A stretch of DNA of 43,476 bases from Bacteroidales bacterium (GTDB taxonomy: Bacteria; Bacteroidota; Bacteroidia; Bacteroidales; UBA10428). The DNA lies in assembly GCA_016926205.1 (NCBI GenBank), contig JAFGPB010000112.1, positions 1 to 43,476 on the forward strand, written 5' to 3'. The notes under the pieces were generated by a model. The model searched no databases. It was not told the DNA's origin and saw only the letters and a list, made by a program, of their open reading frames with translations. This document shows positions 16,824 through 26,989 of this stretch, in pieces; position 1 is the stretch's first letter; each line of letters opens with the position of its first letter. A program made the position numbers and the translations under genes.

Positions 16824-17211
16824 TATCGTATAAAATAAACAATTGCCTCTAACTGAATTGCCGTTGCTGAGTTCCTGCTGCCCGGCACGGAATTATCAAA
16901 ATACCTGAATCAACTTCCCATTGTTGTCTTTCGGATCAACCGGATCTTTACAGATCTGGGGCAGATTTATTCCGAGCAATAAATATATGTATTTTACAAC
17001 CTTTGGCCAAATATGCCCGGAATATGATCACCGTTGAGGAATCTCGGTTACTTTATATAGTTTTGCAATGTTTTATGCCTTTTCTTCGGTTTCTGCTACC
17101 ATCTTTGCGGCACACTCAATGATTTCCATATTCTTCCATTCGCAGGAAAATGATCCATTGTCTTTTGTACATCATGAGAATCCTTATAAATGGTGTCGAT
17201 GGTATTCCCTT
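16824..17211. other. Intergenic region comM-aroC (388 bp), no gene seen
   Basis: Both flanking genes are on the minus strand. Short open frames here (for example 17068-17274 plus, 17096-17299 minus) overlap aroC, lack family character and are rejected. It should contain the comM promoter and the end of the aroA-aroC transcript, but I find no clear box or hairpin. Confidence 0.5.
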
Positions 17212-18537
17212 TTATTCCGGACGCATATTCTGATAGGCTGTATGAAGCATATACGTATCCAGTATGATCAGTGAGGTGAAAGCCTCCACAACAGGCCACA
17301 TCCGTGCAACGATTGTGGGATCGCGTCGTGTCACCGCTGCCAGTTCTTTATTTTCAAGACTCACCTTATCTATGGTCAGTTGCGGTTTTGCAATGGTCGG
17401 TGTTGGTTTAACGGTTACCCGTGCAATGATATCCTGACCGGTTGTCAGTCCACCGGTAATACCTCCTGCATTATTCGACATAAACACTACCCTGCCATCC
17501 TTCATACGCATGGCATCATTGCATTTCGAACCCGTCATGCGCGCAGCTTCAGTCCCGCAACCAATCTCAACAGCTTTGACAGTGCCAATGCTCATCAACC
17601 TGCCCAGTTCACCGTCAAGCTTGTTAAAAACCGGTTCACCCATACCGGCTGGAACACCTGTTACAACAACCTCAACAACACCACCTGAAGAATCCCCTTC
17701 ATTCATGATGCGCAGGATCTCTGCATACATGGCATCGGCAGTTTCAGGATCCGGACAGAAAAGCTTCGGGTTGATGTCATACTGCTTTCTTACCGCTTCC
17801 TCGTCATACTGGGGTTTTTTAATTTCAGGTATACGTTTTTCCAGGTCGGCAAGAATTGCCATTTTCTCAAAGAATCGCATCTCCTTTTTCATTTTTCCGG
17901 ATGCATACAATTCAAGGTAAATGGGATCATATTGTTTGCGGACTTCACGGTAAGCTGCCGCTTTTCTCCTGATTTCATCTACGGGCATGTCCTTCATCCT
18001 GATCCCTGCTGCTTCGCGAACAAAGGATACCACTCCAATACCGTGATCCTTCAGGATCCGTTTTGCAATACAACCGGCCGCAACGATCGTTGACGTGTAT
18101 CTTCCACTGAATATTCCCGCTCCGATGGAATCGTCCCATATGCCATACTTCCTGAATGAAGCATAAGAAGCATGACCCGGCCGTGGAGTCCTGTTGGTAA
18201 GCTGATATTGTTCAATGTGTTCAAAATGTCTGTCAACGTTCGGGATCAGAATGACAAGCGGTGTTCCGTTTGTATAGCCGGCATTTTTGAATCCCGGCAT
18301 GGTATCGGCTGCATTCACACCACTGTATATGACAGGCACGTCAGCCTCCCGCCTTGGTGATGTGAGTTCACCCTGTCCGGGTTTGCGCAGCATCAGTTCA
18401 ACATAGATCTCTTCCTCTGTAAAGAAATAACCGGGAGGAATGCCCTGGATGTGAATACTCAATCCCTCCTGGTAAGAACCACCTGCGACCGTGGTTTTAA
18501 ACAAATTACCGTGTGTACAACCAATCATATCATTCAA
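17212..18537 (-). CDS. aroC: Divergent chorismate synthase homologue
   Basis: 441 residues against about 350-400 in the family. Chorismate synthase removes phosphate from EPSP using reduced FMN. Conserved stretches are KPGQGELTSPRREAD (52-66), RPGHASY (119-125, keeping the second invariant His), SGGVVEVVVTGVPAGMGEPVF (284-304) and SNNAGGITGG plus KPTPTIAKPQ (354-386). The first invariant motif GESHG aligns without gaps to GGSYQ (residues 19-23), so Tyr22 replaces the His. GGGRSSAR is AGIFSGR, and GRHDP is TRRDP. Residues about 180-262 form a charged helical insertion roughly twice the usual length. The aroA gene lies 82 bp upstream on the same strand, so a shikimate-pathway role is likely, but the catalytic changes need explaining. 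Confidence 0.82.
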   Translation of the reverse strand: MNDMIGCTHGNLFKTTVAGGSYQEGLSIHIQGIPPGYFFTEEEIYVELMLRKPGQGELTSPRREADVPVIYSGVNAADTMPGFKNAGYTNGTPLVILIPNVDRHFEHIEQYQLTNRTPRPGHASYASFRKYGIWDDSIGAGIFSGRYTSTIVAAGCIAKRILKDHGIGVVSFVREAAGIRMKDMPVDEIRRKAAAYREVRKQYDPIYLELYASGKMKKEMRFFEKMAILADLEKRIPEIKKPQYDEEAVRKQYDINPKLFCPDPETADAMYAEILRIMNEGDSSGGVVEVVVTGVPAGMGEPVFNKLDGELGRLMSIGTVKAVEIGCGTEAARMTGSKCNDAMRMKDGRVVFMSNNAGGITGGLTTGQDIIARVTVKPTPTIAKPQLTIDKVSLENKELAAVTRRDPTIVARMWPVVEAFTSLIILDTYMLHTAYQNMRPE

Positions 18538-18619
18538 TTTTTACAGTGTTAACATATAGTTTAGGAACAGGTTTATCATAATGTCAGAACAGATATTCAC
18601 AATCACTGCAGATGACGGA

Positions 18620-19897
18620 TCATATTTCACCGGATTCTGCCAGGCGCATTTTCGCACCTATTTTCTGCATGTCGGCAACAAAAGCAGGATAAGTCACTCC
18701 GATCGCTTCGGCGCTATCCACAATAGTTTCACCGTCTGCAGCGAGTCCGGCAACAGAAAGTGCCATGACCATGCGATGATCATCATACCCGTGCACTCTT
18801 GCGCCTTTCAGTTTGCTTTGATGAATGATCAGTCCGTCCTCCATCTCTTCGATCCTGGCCCCCATTTTGCTCAATTCCTTTGTTGATGCTGCAATACGAT
18901 CACATTCCTTAAACCTTGCCTGGGGTACATTAAGAAGGCGGGTAGTTCCTTCTGCAATGCAACCTGCTACAGCCATGGCTGGTAATGCGTCAGGCGTATC
19001 GTTCATATCTATGTCAATTCCCTGCAGTTTGCCCGGTCTGACGCGAATACCTTCTGAGCTATGTATCAGTTTTAGTCCCATCTTTTCAAAGAATCTGAAG
19101 ACTTGCTTATCTCCCTGATGGTCTGAGAAATCCATGCCTTTTATCTGGATCTCAGAGTTTGTGATCGCGGCCGCACAAAGCGAAAATGCAGCAGAAGAAA
19201 AATCCCCTGGTATGAGGCGTTCAAAAGCCATATATTGCTGATTACCCTCTATTTTAAACCAGTCCAGACCTTCCTGCTCAAACCGTACGCCCATCCTTTT
19301 TAGCCAGTCAACCGTCATTTCCACATAGGGCTTCTCGTGCAAATTCTCGACACGTATCTCAGTAGTTTCAGGGGCAAGGGGACAAGCAATCAGCAGTGCA
19401 GTGAGAAACTGCGAACTGATACCGTTCACGGTTGTCGATCCGCCCAGAATGGGGCCCTGAATGGTAAATGGACATTTGCCGGAATTTGATCTGATCGTTT
19501 GGGTGCCCAGTTTCTCAAGCGCTGTAAGTAATGGGAGCATCTGCCTTTGACGAATTGAATGATCTCCGTCAAAACTGACCGGATGCTCACTCAATGCACA
19601 CAATGCAGTAAAAATCCGCAGGGAAGTACCGGAATTCCCGACGTATATTTTTTTACATAGCGCTCCGGGCGTTCCCCCGATACCCTTTATGATCCAGTCT
19701 TTCTCTTTTTGTATTCCAGCACCCATTTCCCTGGATGCGTTTAGTGCGGCTTCTGAATCATCTGATAGAAGAGGGTTTTTTAGCAGTGATGTACCCTCTG
19801 CCACAGATGCAAAAGCCACTGCCCTGATCGTATGGGATTTCGAAGCAGGTATCAGGATATCACCTGAAAGGCTTGATCTTTCTGATTTAATTACCAT
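18620..19897 (-). CDS. aroA: 3-phosphoshikimate 1-carboxyvinyltransferase (EPSP synthase)
   Basis: 425 residues. It joins PEP to shikimate-3-phosphate, the step before chorismate synthase. The two-domain inverse alpha/beta barrel is supported by PASKSHTIRA near 18-27 (substrate Lys/Ser), YVGNSGTSLRIFTAL near 85-99 (PEP loop), a DTPDALPAMAVAG stretch near 297-309, and the C-terminal GYDDHRMVMALSVAGL near 375-390. The GNSGTSLR loop differs from the enterobacterial GNAGTAMR form. The gene is immediately upstream of the unusual aroC and probably co-transcribed with it; the next gene upstream, parC, ends 95 bp away. Confidence 0.95.
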   Translation of the reverse strand: MVIKSERSSLSGDILIPASKSHTIRAVAFASVAEGTSLLKNPLLSDDSEAALNASREMGAGIQKEKDWIIKGIGGTPGALCKKIYVGNSGTSLRIFTALCALSEHPVSFDGDHSIRQRQMLPLLTALEKLGTQTIRSNSGKCPFTIQGPILGGSTTVNGISSQFLTALLIACPLAPETTEIRVENLHEKPYVEMTVDWLKRMGVRFEQEGLDWFKIEGNQQYMAFERLIPGDFSSAAFSLCAAAITNSEIQIKGMDFSDHQGDKQVFRFFEKMGLKLIHSSEGIRVRPGKLQGIDIDMNDTPDALPAMAVAGCIAEGTTRLLNVPQARFKECDRIAASTKELSKMGARIEEMEDGLIIHQSKLKGARVHGYDDHRMVMALSVAGLAADGETIVDSAEAIGVTYPAFVADMQKIGAKMRLAESGEI

Positions 19898-19992
19898 CGG
19901 ATGGATACCATTTCAAAATCCGGTGAAGATAATGAATGGGGGTATAATTTGCAAATTAACTGAATATCAATATAAAGTTCAGTCGGTTAATG

Positions 19993-22900
19993 TCAGAACA
20001 GGCTCATCTGTTCTCCGTTCTTTCCCTGGTTTTTTGATTCTTTTTCACCGGGTTTATTCTGTTTTCCGGAACTTCCGTCCGGAAGACCATCCGGATATGC
20101 TGTTCCGGATCTGTTATTTGCAGGAAATCCTGCAGCGGTGTGAACATCTTCAGTTTCTGATGGGAAACTTGCCAATTTTCCTGGTTCTGCCGGTTCAGAT
20201 TCAGCATTCTTTTTATACTGCTCATCCGGCGGTCCGGCTTTGGTTTTACCAACAGCCTCAGTTTTTTGTGGAATCTCAGTTTTTTGTGGAATCTCAGTTT
20301 TTTGAGGAGCTTTAGTTTTTTTGGTAACTTCAGTTTTTTTAGACACACTTTTTACCTCATCAGAACTTTCCTTCAGAACCCGGATATTTTTCTTGTTTCC
20401 GGATGATGCCGTTCCCAGGGAATCTTTGGTCCTTCCTGCTGCTTCATTTCTTTTGGAATCCCTGGTTTCCCCTGCCGCAGCATTTCTTTTGTGATCCGTG
20501 TTTTTAAAGGAAGCTTCGCGTCTTTTCCGGTCCCCGGTTTCCCGGGCTACAGTTTCAATTTTACCTGAACTTTCCGGAATACATTCAACTTCTTCCTTAT
20601 CTGATACTGGTACCATTGCATCTTCGGCATCTTCCGTTGCACCTTCAACATTGTCCCGAAAACGCAAAGGTTTAAGCTGTGCCACGGATGCGATTTCATA
20701 ATTTGAAAGCCTTTTGCCCCGGGCTTTATAACCTTTCACGGTAATGAAATCGGCTGCTTCAATAATCAGAGGTGCCCGTTTCTTGTGCTTCCCTGAAAAC
20801 TTCACCTCTATCCTCGGGAAATCCTCCTCAGTGAGTATGACCAGCTTCGATCTCGGGTGTTCATCAAAATATCTGCCCTGTTTATCAACACTTTCCGAAG
20901 AGAAGCGTTTGATATAATAGAATTTCTGCCGGCCATCATAATATACTGCCGTGAAAAACTTTCCGGGTTCATATTTTTCAATCAGCACCAGGTCCTCTTC
21001 AAAGTGTGTGGACAATTCATAACCGGAAAGCCTGATCACACCGGAAAGTGTTATGATCAGCAGCTTGTCAGTTTCACTGAATGCGCCCAGATATTTTCCC
21101 CTGGCACCATCATTAAGCCTGTGAACCGCTTCATCCCACCAGATCTTCATCCCTCCGAGTGTGGAACTTCCCTTTTCTTTCAGTTCAATTTTGTGTACCG
21201 GAAAACGGGTTGCGATGTTGCCAACTGACGATCTGCCTTTGATAGCCAGATCACTGAAATAAATGTCAAAACTGAGCTTTTTTAGTCGCGGACGAGGCTT
21301 GAGCGTCACCTTAACAGTCTCCGCTTCACCGTTGGGATTTACGCTGGAGTACAATATCCTTGAACCTGTTTTCCCCTGTGTTAGGTTGTATTCCCTGTCA
21401 CGTTTCAATCCACTGATCGCACAACGTTTCATATAAGCTCCACCTGAGGACCCGTCACGATATATGATATTGTAAATGGTTCTTTCATCATTCTTTCTGA
21501 AAACTCCTGCATATTCGATATCCTTACCGACAAACTGCTTTTCCGCAACCTTTGTGATCATGTAACTACCATTCTTTCTGATGACTATGATATCGTCAAT
21601 GTCAGAACAATCACAAACATACTCATCCCTTTTTAGTCCGGTCCCGATAAAACCCTCTGCACGGTTAATATACAGACGAACATTCGCGACAGCCACCTCG
21701 GTGGCTTCAATGGTATCAAAGTTCCGCAGTTCGGTTTTCCGTTCCCGGCCTGCACCGTATTTCTTCTTTATCTGTCTGTAATAATTGATCGCATAAGGAA
21801 TAATGTTCTCCAGATGGTTCTTCGTCTCCTCAATCTCATACTCAATTTGTCTGATGTGCTCATCCATCCTGAACGAGCTGAATTTGGAAATGCGTTTGAC
21901 AGGAATATTGGAAAGCCTTATCAGATCGTCCTTAGTAATTTCTCTTCTCAATTGCTTTTTGAAGGGTTGCAATCCCTGTTCTATAGTGCTCAGAATACTT
22001 TCTTCAGTTTTGCACTGCTTGATGGGTTCATACAGTTCATTTACAATGAATATCTTTTCAAGTGAACCGCAATGCCAATCCTGCTCCAGCTCATCCAGCC
22101 TGATCTGAAGTTCCCCGGTAAGCAACCTTACCGTATTGTCGGCACTGTCCCGGAGAATTTCGCTGACTCCCACAAAGCAAGGTCTGTCATCGCGGATCAC
22201 ACAGACGTTCGATGACATAGCCACCTCACAGTCTGTAAAAGCATACAGCGCATCAATTGTAACATCGGGATCGATTCCCGGAACCAGGTGGACAACGATT
22301 TCAACCTGTTCCGAGGTATTGTCATCGATTTTCCTGATTTTGATCTTGCCTTTGTCATTGGCCTTTAGTATGGAATCAATCAGTGTTGTCGTTGTCTGTC
22401 CATATGGCAATTCACTAATTACCAGCGTTTTTTTGTCATTTTTAGAGACTCTGGCGCGAATTTTCACCATCCCGCCACGCAAACCGTCATTGTACCGGGA
22501 TACATCAATTGATCCCCCTGAAGGAAAATCAGGATACAGTTCAAAACTTTTCCCCTGCAGGTAAGCAATTGAAGCATCGATCAATTCATTAAAATTATGT
22601 GGAAAAATTTTGGAAGCCAGTCCCACCGCTATTCCTTCACCACCCTGTGCCAGCAGCAGGGGAAATTTTACCGGCAATGTTACAGGTTCCCTGTTGCGTC
22701 CGTCATAGGAAAGCTTCCATCCTGTAGTTTTATGATTGAAGACGACTTCCATGGCAAATTTTGAAAGTCTTGCCTCGATATAGCGTGAGGCTGCAGCGCC
22801 ATCGCCTGTCAGAATATTGCCCCAGTTGCCCTGTGTTTCAATCAGCAGTCCTTTCTGTCCAAGCTGCACGAGAGCATCTCCTATGGATGCATCCCCGTGA

Positions 22901-23211
22901 GGATGATATTGCATGGTCTGTCCGATGATGTTTGCGACTTTGTTGAATCGGCCGTCTTCCATCTGCCTCATGGCATAGAGTATTCTGCGCTGAACCGGTT
23001 TGAGGCCATCATGGATATGGGGTACTGCCCTTTCCAGAATTACATAAGACGCATAATCCAGAAACCAGTTTTCATACATATCGGTCAGTTGTGTTACATG
23101 TCCGGTTTCGATATGATGCTCCCCGGTCTCATCAACGAATTCAAAAGCAGATTCACCGCCAGGATCTACTGTCCCACCATCATTGACAATATCAAAGTCT
23201 TCAATGTCCAT
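19993..23211 (-). CDS. parC: DNA topoisomerase IV subunit A (ParC), with long repetitive tail
   Basis: 1072 residues; relatives I know are nearer 850-900. The breakage-reunion domain shows DGLKPVQRRILYAM (69-81), HPHGDASIGDALV (103-115) and the active-site Tyr144 in AASRYIEARLS. A beta-pinwheel C-terminal domain runs to about residue 850. The remaining ~215 residues are low-complexity, charged and repetitive (REASFKNTDHKRN..., EIPQKT repeats), probably disordered. The Ser commonly linked to quinolone binding (GDS in E. coli) is Ala (GDA), which I believe is usual in this phylum. With ParE it separates replicated chromosomes; parE ends 69 bp upstream. Confidence 0.94.
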   Translation of the reverse strand: MDIEDFDIVNDGGTVDPGGESAFEFVDETGEHHIETGHVTQLTDMYENWFLDYASYVILERAVPHIHDGLKPVQRRILYAMRQMEDGRFNKVANIIGQTMQYHPHGDASIGDALVQLGQKGLLIETQGNWGNILTGDGAAASRYIEARLSKFAMEVVFNHKTTGWKLSYDGRNREPVTLPVKFPLLLAQGGEGIAVGLASKIFPHNFNELIDASIAYLQGKSFELYPDFPSGGSIDVSRYNDGLRGGMVKIRARVSKNDKKTLVISELPYGQTTTTLIDSILKANDKGKIKIRKIDDNTSEQVEIVVHLVPGIDPDVTIDALYAFTDCEVAMSSNVCVIRDDRPCFVGVSEILRDSADNTVRLLTGELQIRLDELEQDWHCGSLEKIFIVNELYEPIKQCKTEESILSTIEQGLQPFKKQLRREITKDDLIRLSNIPVKRISKFSSFRMDEHIRQIEYEIEETKNHLENIIPYAINYYRQIKKKYGAGRERKTELRNFDTIEATEVAVANVRLYINRAEGFIGTGLKRDEYVCDCSDIDDIIVIRKNGSYMITKVAEKQFVGKDIEYAGVFRKNDERTIYNIIYRDGSSGGAYMKRCAISGLKRDREYNLTQGKTGSRILYSSVNPNGEAETVKVTLKPRPRLKKLSFDIYFSDLAIKGRSSVGNIATRFPVHKIELKEKGSSTLGGMKIWWDEAVHRLNDGARGKYLGAFSETDKLLIITLSGVIRLSGYELSTHFEEDLVLIEKYEPGKFFTAVYYDGRQKFYYIKRFSSESVDKQGRYFDEHPRSKLVILTEEDFPRIEVKFSGKHKKRAPLIIEAADFITVKGYKARGKRLSNYEIASVAQLKPLRFRDNVEGATEDAEDAMVPVSDKEEVECIPESSGKIETVARETGDRKRREASFKNTDHKRNAAAGETRDSKRNEAAGRTKDSLGTASSGNKKNIRVLKESSDEVKSVSKKTEVTKKTKAPQKTEIPQKTEIPQKTEAVGKTKAGPPDEQYKKNAESEPAEPGKLASFPSETEDVHTAAGFPANNRSGTAYPDGLPDGSSGKQNKPGEKESKNQGKNGEQMSLF
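20257..20345. repeat. 18-bp tandem repeat inside the parC tail
   Basis: Two perfect 18-base units (CTCAGTTTTTTGTGGAAT) at 20257-20274 and 20275-20292 are followed by about three degenerate copies to 20345. In the parC frame they encode K-T-E-I-P-Q type hexapeptides. The period is a multiple of three, so copy-number change would keep the frame. Confidence 0.8.
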
Positions 23212-23280
23212 GCTGAAATGTAAAAATTATAAGATATCATACACCAGAGCAGACTGAAATGCAACCGGTACCGCGGTAAC

Positions 23281-25125
23281 TCAGACTGCTACATCAGCTT
23301 CGTCTTCCTCCACCCGGAGGTTTTCAATAATAAAACCCTGCCTTTCCGAAGTGTTTTTTCCCATAAAAAACGGAAGTATCTTCTGGATGTGATCGCCTTT
23401 CTTTATACGGACTGGTTCAAGGCGGATGTCCTTGCCGATGAATTTTTTGAATTCCTCAGGTGATATTTCTCCAAGTCCCTTAAACCTTGTAATTTCCGGA
23501 CTATTTAACTTTTTTACAGCCTGTTCTTTTTCCTCTTCGCCGTAACAGTAAATGGTTTCCTTTTTGTTCCGTACCCTGAACAACGGAGTCTGTAAAATAT
23601 ACAAATGACCGTGCCTGACAAGATCCGGGAAAAACTGGAGAAAGAAAGTGATCATCAGCAAGCGGATGTGCATACCGTCAACATCGGCATCGGTCGCGAT
23701 CACCACCTGGTTGTAACGGAGGTTTTCCAGTCCGTCCTCAATGTTCAGTGCTGCCTGCAGAAAATTAAACTCTTCATTTTCATAGACGATCTTTTTGGTC
23801 AGTCCATATACATTCAGAGGTTTCCCTTTGAGGCTGAAAACAGCCTGCGTATATACATCCCTCGAAGTGGTGATGGATCCGCTTGCGGAATCTCCTTCTG
23901 TGATAAAGATGATTGTTTCAAACCGTCTTTCTGCAGATGAATTAAAATGTATCTTGCAATCCCTCAGTTTCCGGTTGTGCAGGCTGACCTTTTTGGCCCG
24001 CTCCCTTGCAAGTTTTTGTATCCCTGATATTTCTCTGCGTTCCCTTTCCGATTCAATAATTTTCCTGAGCAGGTTGTCAGCAGTTTCCGGGTGTTTGTGA
24101 AGGTAATTGTCCAGATGCCTTTTAAGGAAATCACTGATGAAGTTTCTGATCGAAATGCCGTCCGGACCCATATCCTTGGATCCCAGTTTCGTTTTTGTCT
24201 GTGACTCAAATACCGGCTCCTCAACCTTGATGCTCAGAGCTGCAACAACGGATGCACGAATATCGGACGGATCAAAATCTTTCTTGTAAAACTCCCTTAT
24301 GGTCTTCACAAGCGCTTCCTTAAAAGCAGTCAGGTGTGTGCCTCCCTGGATTGTGTGCTGCCCGTTTACAAACGTATAATAGATTTCTCCATATTGGCTG
24401 CCATGAGTAAGGGCCAGTTCAATATCCTCATCCTTCAGGTGGATGATCGGATACAAACCATCTCCGTTGACATTGTCACGCAACAGTTCCACCAGACCAT
24501 CCTTTGAGTAATAAGCACTGCCATTCAGGTATATGGTAAGACCGGAATTCAGGTAAACATAATTTTTTACCATGGATTCAACATAGTCTTCAATGAATTT
24601 AAAATGTCCGAACATTTTGTGATCCGGGACAAAAGAAACCAGCGTACCGTTTTTGAAATCTCCTGTTTCTTCTTGTGTTTCCTGATTCAGATTGCCTTCA
24701 TTGAAAATTACCTTTTTAAACATACCGTCCCTGTATGATGTAATCTCAAAGAACGAGCAAAGTGCATTGACTGCCTTGATACCGACGCCGTTAAGCCCGA
24801 CTGACTTCTTAAAAACCTTGGAATCATATTTTGCGCCGGTATTCATTTTTGAGGCTACGTCACGCAATTTTCCCAGGGGGATGCCGCGTCCGTAATCCCT
24901 GATCCTGACCACATCCTCATTGATCGTGATTTCGATGGTTTTCCCAAACCCCATCATATATTCATCAACGGAATTATCGAGCACTTCCTTTAACAGTACA
25001 TAGATACCGTCGTCCTGCGAAGTTCCGTCACCAAGCTTTCCGATATACATACCCGGGCGCTTGCGGATGTGCTCTTTCCAGTCCAGTGTGCGAATGGTAT
25101 CTTCTGTATATGCAGTCAGAGTCAT
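23281..25125 (-). CDS. parE: DNA topoisomerase IV subunit B (ParE)
   Basis: 614 residues, close to E. coli ParE. The GHKL ATPase domain shows RKRPGMYIG (22-30), [10 protein letters not shown] (47-56), DYGRGIPLG and [13 protein letters not shown]. The TOPRIM domain has the metal-binding Glu in [11 protein letters not shown] (about residue 409) and [14 protein letters not shown]. The SASGS form rather than SAGGS is typical of ParE-like members of this phylum. Hydrolyses ATP to drive strand passage with ParC, which follows 69 bp downstream. A -7 box sits 22 bases upstream of the start. Confidence 0.96.
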   Translation of the reverse strand: MTLTAYTEDTIRTLDWKEHIRKRPGMYIGKLGDGTSQDDGIYVLLKEVLDNSVDEYMMGFGKTIEITINEDVVRIRDYGRGIPLGKLRDVASKMNTGAKYDSKVFKKSVGLNGVGIKAVNALCSFFEITSYRDGMFKKVIFNEGNLNQETQEETGDFKNGTLVSFVPDHKMFGHFKFIEDYVESMVKNYVYLNSGLTIYLNGSAYYSKDGLVELLRDNVNGDGLYPIIHLKDEDIELALTHGSQYGEIYYTFVNGQHTIQGGTHLTAFKEALVKTIREFYKKDFDPSDIRASVVAALSIKVEEPVFESQTKTKLGSKDMGPDGISIRNFISDFLKRHLDNYLHKHPETADNLLRKIIESERERREISGIQKLARERAKKVSLHNRKLRDCKIHFNSSAERRFETIIFITEGDSASGSITTSRDVYTQAVFSLKGKPLNVYGLTKKIVYENEEFNFLQAALNIEDGLENLRYNQVVIATDADVDGMHIRLLMITFFLQFFPDLVRHGHLYILQTPLFRVRNKKETIYCYGEEEKEQAVKKLNSPEITRFKGLGEISPEEFKKFIGKDIRLEPVRIKKGDHIQKILPFFMGKNTSERQGFIIENLRVEEDEADVAV

Positions 25126-25146
25126 ACGTACAAAGCGTGTTTACGG

Positions 25147-25154
25147 CAAATTTA
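25147..25154 (-). promoter_or_regulatory. Candidate Bacteroidota -7 box for parE-parC
   Basis: Reads TAAATTTG on the minus strand, a full TAnnTTTG match, 22 bases before the parE ATG; a short leader would result. No clear -33 element. Confidence 0.38.
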
Positions 25155-25216
25155 AAATAAAGAAGTCAGGTCAGTGGATTTCTTTATTAACACAATAATA
25201 ACATGTCCGTGAACTC

Positions 25217-25241
25217 GAAATTCAATCCCTTTCTGAATTTC
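25217..25241 (-). terminator. Possible lysS terminator hairpin
   Basis: GAAATTCA and TGAATTTC form a perfect 8-bp stem with a 9-base loop, 58 bases past the lysS stop and ahead of the parE promoter. No T-run follows in the minus direction, so it might instead stabilise the RNA end. Confidence 0.3.
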
Positions 25242-25298
25242 AACGCCTTAACCTGTGAATATCGCAAGCCTGCTGCACCTTTGGTGTTGAAAAGTCGG

Positions 25299-26834
25299 TT
25301 ACATCAGGTCCTCCGCTTCAGTCGGTTTCTCAGGTCTCATTTGAGGGAAAAACAAAACATCCTGTATGCCGGGCTGGTTTGTCATGATCATTGCAAGCCT
25401 GTCAATTCCCACGCCCAGTCCGGCAGCAGGTGGCATACCGTATTCCAGGGCCCTCAGAAAATCCTGATCAATATACATGGCCTCATCATCACCTTTTTCA
25501 GAAAGCTTTAACTGCTCCTGAAAGCGTTCGCGCTGATCAACCGGGTCGTTGAGTTCGGTATAGGCGTTACAAATTTCTTTTGCGTTGACGATCAATTCAA
25601 AACGTTCTGTAAGTTCAGGATCTTTCCGGTGCTTTTTACACAGTGGCGACATGGACACCGGATAATCCATGATAAAAACCGGCTGAATCAGATTCGGTTC
25701 CACTTTTTCTCCGAAGATACGGTCGATCAGCTTCCCTTTACCCATGGTCTTGTCAATAAGGATATCCAGTTTTCTGCATACACCACGAAGCCTGTCTTCA
25801 TCCATTCCCGTAATATCAACGCCTGCATATTCCCTGATGGCATCGGTCATGGTTATCCTCCTGAAAGGTCTTTCAAAGTTGATCAACTGATCTCCGTATG
25901 GGATCTGCGTTGTACCGTGCAGGTCAGTTGCAGCTTTCTCCATCATTTCTTCCACAAAATCCATCATCCATAAATAATCCTTATAAGCAACATAGATTTC
26001 AAGAACTGTGAATTCCGGGTTATGCATCCGGTCCATCCCTTCGTTCCGGAAATCTTTGGAAAACTCATACACTCCTTCAAATCCGCCTACAATCAACCTT
26101 TTTAGATACAATTCATTGGCGATCCGGAGATAAAGCGGTGTATCCAGTGTATTGTGGTGGGTCACAAAGGGAAGTGCGGCGGCCCCTCCGGGTATGGGTT
26201 GAAGAACGGGTGTCTCTACTTCAAGATAACCATATGAATTGAACAGGTTTCTCAGCGAATCAATCATCCTGGTCCTTTTAATAAATATATTTCTGACCCC
26301 GGGATTCACGACCAGATCGACATATCGCCGGCGGTACCGGAATTCCGGATCTTTCACTGCATCATAAACAGTGCCGTCCTTTTCTTTAACAACAGGTAAA
26401 GGTCTCAGGGATTTGCTCAGCAATTTCATTTCTTTAACGTGAAGGGTGATCTCTCCCATTTTTGTTATGAAGACAAATCCTCTCACACCAATAAAATCCC
26501 CGATGTCCAGCAATTTCTTAAATACAGTATTATACAGGGTGGGATCATCATCCGGACAGATATCATCCCGTTTCACGTAGATCTGTATCCTCCCTTTTCC
26601 ATCCTGGATTTCAGCAAATGATGCACTTCCCATGATGCGCTTACCCATCAGACGGCCGGCAATTGAAACATCCTGGTAATTTTTTGCCTCTTCTGAATAA
26701 TTTCTTTTGATCTCTTCTGTGGAAACACTGACAGGAAATAATTCAGCCGGATAAGGGTCAATACCCAGTCGCCTGATTTCATTCAGAGCTTGCCGCCGAA
26801 TGACTTCCTGTTCACTTAAATCAATAGAATCCAT
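25299..26834 (-). CDS. lysS: Lysyl-tRNA synthetase, class II
   Basis: 511 residues. An N-terminal OB-fold anticodon-binding domain (about 55-150, GRLMGKRIMGSASFAEIQD) is followed by the class II catalytic core: motif 1 in FNSYGYLEVETPVLQPIPGG, motif 2 FRNEGMDRMHNPEFT, and motif 3 GLGVGIDRLAMIMT near the C-terminus. An in-frame ATG at 26885 would add 17 residues (MLCENIYLCEK...). It lies upstream of a strong -7 promoter box, so that start would not be on the transcript, and the family start matches MDSIDLSEQEVIRRQ at 26834. Ends 173 bp before parE. Confidence 0.97.
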   Translation of the reverse strand: MDSIDLSEQEVIRRQALNEIRRLGIDPYPAELFPVSVSTEEIKRNYSEEAKNYQDVSIAGRLMGKRIMGSASFAEIQDGKGRIQIYVKRDDICPDDDPTLYNTVFKKLLDIGDFIGVRGFVFITKMGEITLHVKEMKLLSKSLRPLPVVKEKDGTVYDAVKDPEFRYRRRYVDLVVNPGVRNIFIKRTRMIDSLRNLFNSYGYLEVETPVLQPIPGGAAALPFVTHHNTLDTPLYLRIANELYLKRLIVGGFEGVYEFSKDFRNEGMDRMHNPEFTVLEIYVAYKDYLWMMDFVEEMMEKAATDLHGTTQIPYGDQLINFERPFRRITMTDAIREYAGVDITGMDEDRLRGVCRKLDILIDKTMGKGKLIDRIFGEKVEPNLIQPVFIMDYPVSMSPLCKKHRKDPELTERFELIVNAKEICNAYTELNDPVDQRERFQEQLKLSEKGDDEAMYIDQDFLRALEYGMPPAAGLGVGIDRLAMIMTNQPGIQDVLFFPQMRPEKPTEAEDLM

Positions 26835-26859
26835 AATATTACCCTGTGAAAATTTTTCA

Positions 26860-26867
26860 CAAAGATA
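26860..26867 (-). promoter_or_regulatory. Candidate Bacteroidota -7 box for lysS
   Basis: Minus strand TATCTTTG, 25 bases upstream of the chosen ATG at 26834. It places transcription start near 26855 and argues against the upstream ATG at 26885. Confidence 0.42.
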
Positions 26868-26989
26868 GATATTTTCACAAAGCACCCATACATCATTGTC
26901 TCTTTGCGTTTAATCCTTGATATCATGCAATATTTTCGTATTTTTACATGCACTGAATCCTAAAAGTTCAATTGTAAATCTGCACGTAC

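Noticed and set aside
17068-17299. Short open frames on both strands after aroC
   Set aside because: They overlap the aroC end in another frame and show no domain or family pattern.
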